This document shows positions 60,872 through 64,000 of a stretch of DNA of 64,000 nt, piece by piece. A program made the translations under genes and the position numbers. This stretch comes from Paenibacillus oceani (GTDB lineage: Bacteria; Bacillota; Bacilli; Paenibacillales; NBRC-103111). The stretch's first letter is position 1. Every line of letters begins with the position of its first letter. Under the pieces are notes generated by a model. The model was not told the DNA's origin and made no database searches. It was given only the letters and a program-made list of their open reading frames with translations. The DNA lies in NCBI RefSeq assembly GCF_014705615.1, contig NZ_JACXJA010000017.1:82836-146835 (forward strand), given 5' to 3'.

Positions 60872-63082
60872 ATGATGAAATCTTTAGTGCTTGCCGAGAA
60901 ACCGAGCGTAGCGAAGGAACTGGCCCGGGTGCTGGGCTGTGGGGCCAAGCAGAAGAGCTGGTACGAAGGCCCGAAGTATGTCGTGACTTGGGCGCTTGGC
61001 CATCTGGTCGAGCTGGCGGAGCCGGAAGACTACAATCCGGCGTACAAGACGTGGAATTTGGAAGATTTGCCGATATTGCCGGACAAGATGAACTTGAAAG
61101 TGATTCGCGAGACGTCGCACCAATACAAAGCGGTTGCCCAGCTGTGCAAGCGTTCCGATATCGGGGAGCTGATCATCGCGACCGACGCCGGACGGGAAGG
61201 TGAGCTGGTCGCCCGCTGGATTATGGAGCTGGCTCACTGGCGCAAGCCGTTCAAGCGGCTGTGGATCTCGTCGCAGACGGATATGGCGATCCGGGAAGGA
61301 TTCGCCAAGCTGAAGGCGGGGCGCGACTACGACCGGCTCTATGCATCGGCGGTCTGCCGGGCGGAGGCGGACTGGCTGATCGGCCTTAACGTGACACGGG
61401 CGCTCACGAGCAAATATAACGCCCAGCTCGCCGCCGGTCGGGTGCAGACGCCGACGCTTGCCATGCTGATGGACCGCGAGCGGGAGATTAACGGCTTCCA
61501 TCCCGTTCCCTACTGGACGGTCACAGCGGATTGCGGCGGATTTACCGCGTTGTGGCGCAAGGACGAGAAGCACGACGGCCGCCTGTACGAGAAGGCGGAA
61601 GCGGAGGCGCTGGCCGGCCGTGTGAAAGATAAGGCTGCGGTCGTGGACACGCTGCGCAAGACGGAGCGCACCGAGCTGCCGCCGCTCGCTTACGACTTGA
61701 CCGAGCTGCAGCGGGACGCGAACAAACGTCTTGGCTTTTCGGCAAAACAGACGTCCAACGTGCTTCAGAGGCTGTACGAGCAGCACAAGCTCGTAACGTA
61801 TCCGAGAACGGATTCGCGTTACCTCACCTCCGATATGGCGCCGACGTTCAAGAACCGTCTGGAAAGCGTCGCCACCGGCCCTTACGCTGCGCTGGCCAGA
61901 CCGCTGCTGCGCAAGCCGCTCGCCATCACGAAACGGATCGTCGACGATTCCAAGGTGACCGACCACCACGCGATCATCCCGACGGAACAGTTCGTGCAGC
62001 TGGGAGCGCTTAGTCCGGAGGAGCGCAAGCTGTACGATCTGATCGTACGCCGGTTTATTGCGCTCTTTTATGCTCCGAATCGTTATGACGAGACGAGTGT
62101 CGTTATTCGGGCAGGCGAGGAACGTTTCTATGCGAAAGGTTACGTTCAAAAAGATGCGGGCTGGAAAGAAGTATATAGCGGCGCTGCCGCCGGGAGCGCC
62201 GCGGAAGCCGATGACGAGGATGAGGAGGAGCCGGCGGGCGACGACGACGGCGGCCGGGGGGCTGGGGCTGGACGCGCCGCAGCGGCGCATATGCCTTCCC
62301 AGTCGCTTCCGGAGCTCCAGAACGGCCAGAAGCTCAGTGTGCGTGGCAGCCGCATCGGCAGCTTCGAGACGAAGCCTCCGGCAAGACATACGGAAGCGTC
62401 GCTGCTGGCGAGAATGGCGAAGCATAATCTCGGTACGCCGGCGACGCGCGCCGATATTATCGAGAAGCTGCTCGGGACGGATACGATCGAGCGTCAGCAG
62501 AGCCGGCTCGTTCCGACCGGCAAAGGCAGGCAACTGATCGAGCTGGTCGCGGACGACCTGCGGACTCCGGAGCTGACGGCGAGATGGGAGCAGGAGCTGG
62601 AGCGGATTGCGCAAGGCAAGGGCGATCCGAAGGCGTTTATCGCCGATATCCGCAGCAAGACGGTACGGCTCGTCGCCGAGGTGAAGGCCAGCCAGAAGGA
62701 ATACAAGCCTCACAATCTAACGCATACGAAGTGTCCGGAGTGCGGGCAGAAAATGATGGAGACGAAGGGCAAACGCGGCAAAATGCTCGTCTGTCCGAGC
62801 CGGGAATGCGGTTTCCGCCGGCCGGCGGAACCGGCTTTGTCCGGCAGACGCTGTCCGCAATGCCATAAGCGGATGGAGCTCCACGACGGAAAAGCCGGGA
62901 AATATTTCCAATGCCGGCCGTGCAACGTGGTCGAGAAGCTGGACGCAGGCCCGGGCGCCGGCGGGAAGGCGGGGCGGAAGCAGCAGGCGCAGCTCGCCAA
63001 GCAGTTCAGCGACAACGTGACGCTAGGCTCGAGTCTCGGCGACGCCTTGAAAGCGGCGCTCGAGCGGGACGGCAAAGAGTAA
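60872..63082 (+). CDS. DNA topoisomerase III (type IA)
   Basis: A 736-residue type IA topoisomerase. TOPRIM domain with LAEKPSVAKELARVLG and the acidic IIATDAGREGELVARWI; RVQTPTLAMLMDRE; catalytic Tyr in LVTYPRTDSRYL; and KVTDHHAIIPTEQ. Residues about 445-480 hold an acidic/Gly insertion (EADDEDEEEPAGDDD), longer than usual and probably a disordered loop. The C-terminus has two zinc-ribbon-like units (CPECGQKM...CPSRECGF and CPQCHKRM...CRPC). It decatenates single-stranded DNA during replication and recombination. The first ATG is 60872, an alternative is 60875; GAAAGGGG lies upstream. Terminated at 63212. Confidence 0.94.
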   Translation: MMKSLVLAEKPSVAKELARVLGCGAKQKSWYEGPKYVVTWALGHLVELAEPEDYNPAYKTWNLEDLPILPDKMNLKVIRETSHQYKAVAQLCKRSDIGELIIATDAGREGELVARWIMELAHWRKPFKRLWISSQTDMAIREGFAKLKAGRDYDRLYASAVCRAEADWLIGLNVTRALTSKYNAQLAAGRVQTPTLAMLMDREREINGFHPVPYWTVTADCGGFTALWRKDEKHDGRLYEKAEAEALAGRVKDKAAVVDTLRKTERTELPPLAYDLTELQRDANKRLGFSAKQTSNVLQRLYEQHKLVTYPRTDSRYLTSDMAPTFKNRLESVATGPYAALARPLLRKPLAITKRIVDDSKVTDHHAIIPTEQFVQLGALSPEERKLYDLIVRRFIALFYAPNRYDETSVVIRAGEERFYAKGYVQKDAGWKEVYSGAAAGSAAEADDEDEEEPAGDDDGGRGAGAGRAAAAHMPSQSLPELQNGQKLSVRGSRIGSFETKPPARHTEASLLARMAKHNLGTPATRADIIEKLLGTDTIERQQSRLVPTGKGRQLIELVADDLRTPELTARWEQELERIAQGKGDPKAFIADIRSKTVRLVAEVKASQKEYKPHNLTHTKCPECGQKMMETKGKRGKMLVCPSRECGFRRPAEPALSGRRCPQCHKRMELHDGKAGKYFQCRPCNVVEKLDAGPGAGGKAGRKQQAQLAKQFSDNVTLGSSLGDALKAALERDGKE

Positions 63083-63211
63083 AGAAAGCGCAAGCGGGAG
63101 CCGGGACCGGCGACAAGCGGCTGTTTCAAGCATGCCGCTTTCGGCAATGCGCCCGGCGCGCGATGCAGCAAGCTCCCGGCGGCGTTACGCCGGCAGGGGG
63201 CCGGATACAGG

Positions 63212-63262
63212 AAGGCCCGGAGCTTCACCGTCCTTGCGACGGCGAGCACCGGGCCTTTTTTT
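63212..63262 (+). terminator. Terminator after topB
   Basis: AGGCCCGG pairs with CCGGGCCT, with an inner CCGTC/GACGG pair, followed by seven T residues. Confidence 0.92.
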
Positions 63263-63302
63263 GCTGTATTGCCATGTGCAGTTTTTTTTTACCTTACGCA
63301 AC

Positions 63303-63560
63303 CCCCTAGTACCAGGAACCGACCATCGACCACCGAATACCCTAGTACCGAGCTTCCCAGTACCGAATACCGCAGTACCGAGCTTCCCAGTTCGAGCACC
63401 CCAGTTCGAGCACCCCAGTACCGAGTGTTCCGGCGCCGCAACACCGCAACACCGCAACACCGCAACACCGCAACACCGCAACACCGCAACACCGCAACAC
63501 CGCAACACCGCAACACCGCAGTTTCCAGCCCCGAGCACTCTGCACTGAGCACTCCAACTC
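63303..63560. repeat. Minisatellite with ten CAACACCG units
   Basis: Irregular copies around AGTACCGAGCTTCCC and AGTTCGAGCACCCC (63303-63420) lead into exactly ten 8-bp units ACACCGCA/CAACACCG (63439-63520), then more irregular GAGCACTC copies. Not CRISPR: no spacers. Confidence 0.9.
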
Positions 63561-63575
63561 CCCAAGGTAACTGAA

Positions 63576-63764
63576 TAAGAGTGGTTTGTACCCCTAATTT
63601 TTTCCGCAACCCGGTTGTCTGGGGAAATAAGAGCGGTTTGGAGCTGTTAAAATCGGCGAAAAGGGTGCAGACCCGATCAGATGGTGGATATAAGGGGTAC
63701 AAACCGCCTTTATTTGTTTCGTTTCTTCGAAAATGCCGAAAATAAAGGGTACCAAAGACTCTTA
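63576..63764. repeat. Four related copies of a 22-25 bp motif
   Basis: Copies at 63577-63596 (TAAGAGTGGTTTGTACCCCT) and 63628-63648 are direct; those at 63693-63717 and 63740-63764 are inverted. The best pair makes 20-22 bp arms with two mismatches, giving a large stem-loop of about 140 bp. Confidence 0.65.
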
Positions 63765-63910
63765 TCATTTTGTTCAGAGCCCGCATGCGTACGTTTTGGC
63801 GAAGGGAAACACATCCAATTCGCAAGAAAGTGGTTTACGGGCCGTATTCGCATTTGAAGCTGTGCTGTATCCATCATCCCAATGCGACGGAGGGCGAGCG
63901 TCTGGAACTT

Positions 63911-64000
63911 AAGAACGCAAGAACGCAAGAACGCAAGAACGCAAGAACGCAAGAACGCAAGAACGCAAGAACGCAAGAACGCAAGAACGCAAGAACGCAA
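63911..64000. repeat. 8-bp tandem array at window edge
   Basis: Perfect AAGAACGC units, at least eleven, running off the right edge. The true length is unknown. Confidence 0.95.

Larger units (their letters stand above)
63083..64000. other. Right-edge region: repeats, no supported gene
   Basis: Beyond the topB terminator the sequence consists mainly of short repeats: a minisatellite (63303-63560) with ten 8-bp units, four related inverted/direct copies (63576-63764) and a second 8-bp array at the edge. Long frames here come from 8-bp units that lack stops. Confidence 0.65.

Noticed and set aside
60884..62713. 609-aa minus-strand frame
   Set aside because: Antisense to topB; Arg/Leu-rich shadow.
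63439..63520. CRISPR array
   Set aside because: Units are 8 bp and contiguous; there are no spacers or cas genes.
63289..63825. Frames made of Cys/Val/Leu repeats
   Set aside because: Created by 8-bp units lacking stop codons; no start signals.

Overview
The window reads as chromosomal DNA of an endospore-forming, rather GC-rich member of the Paenibacillaceae (Paenibacillus/Cohnella type). The support is a YjcZ-type spore peptide, a YheC/YheD spore-coat ATP-grasp protein, a CgeB-like spore glycosyltransferase, an MhqR/MhqN pair like that of Bacillus, strong AGGAGG ribosome sites, frequent TTG/GTG starts, and several LplA/LplB/YtcP-like sugar ABC systems. No tRNA, rRNA, CRISPR array, prophage or intact insertion sequence was seen.

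Layout. 0.3-9 kb: DUF3977-like protein, universal stress protein, YjcZ peptide, a c-di-GMP-I riboswitch in front of an unknown 97-aa protein, a pirin / MhqR / MhqN electrophile-stress group sharing one operator motif, a DEAD-box helicase, and a CapA/FAH pair. 9-18 kb: a membrane AraC regulator followed by a sugar ABC importer (binding protein, two permeases) and an unclassified 838-aa toroid-type carbohydrate enzyme. 18-25 kb: a Tat-exported beta-helix protein, a GntR regulator fused to a sugar-binding-protein fold, and, divergent from it, a lipoprotein binding protein plus a nitrilase-superfamily enzyme, then a decayed alcohol dehydrogenase gene. 25-28 kb: GAF/HD-GYP protein, DUF92 membrane protein, HAD phosphatase.

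28.3-42.8 kb (minus strand) is the most striking block. An MsmX-type ATPase, a 1001-aa binding protein with jelly-roll modules, two permeases, an NHL propeller/TPR/Yip1 membrane protein, a membrane-anchored DUF5696-like protein and two more permeases form one tightly coupled operon, followed across a terminator by an OmpR-type regulator and its kinase. The operon promoter has a TATAAT box exactly 10 bp from paired TGTGAA direct repeats with 11-bp period and no good -35, the layout of a PhoB/OmpR-type activated promoter. I infer a self-contained envelope-glycan or polysaccharide sensing and uptake system.

43-64 kb: alpha/beta hydrolase, a long repeat-bearing intergenic region, a Fur-controlled siderophore ATPase, nagA, oligoendopeptidase F with two good starts behind a six-copy 39-bp repeat, a CorC/HlyC transporter-like protein, a GGDEF protein carrying a C-terminal ribbon-helix-helix, a cold-shock protein, a spore-surface sugar cluster (nucleotide-sugar dehydrogenase, CgeB-like, YheC-like), a yebC gene broken by an internal deletion, two palindromic MITE-like elements, topB, and 8-bp tandem repeats that run off the right edge. 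C-di-GMP recurs as a theme (riboswitch, HD-GYP protein, GGDEF protein).

All calls come from reading sequence and translations; no database search was run.
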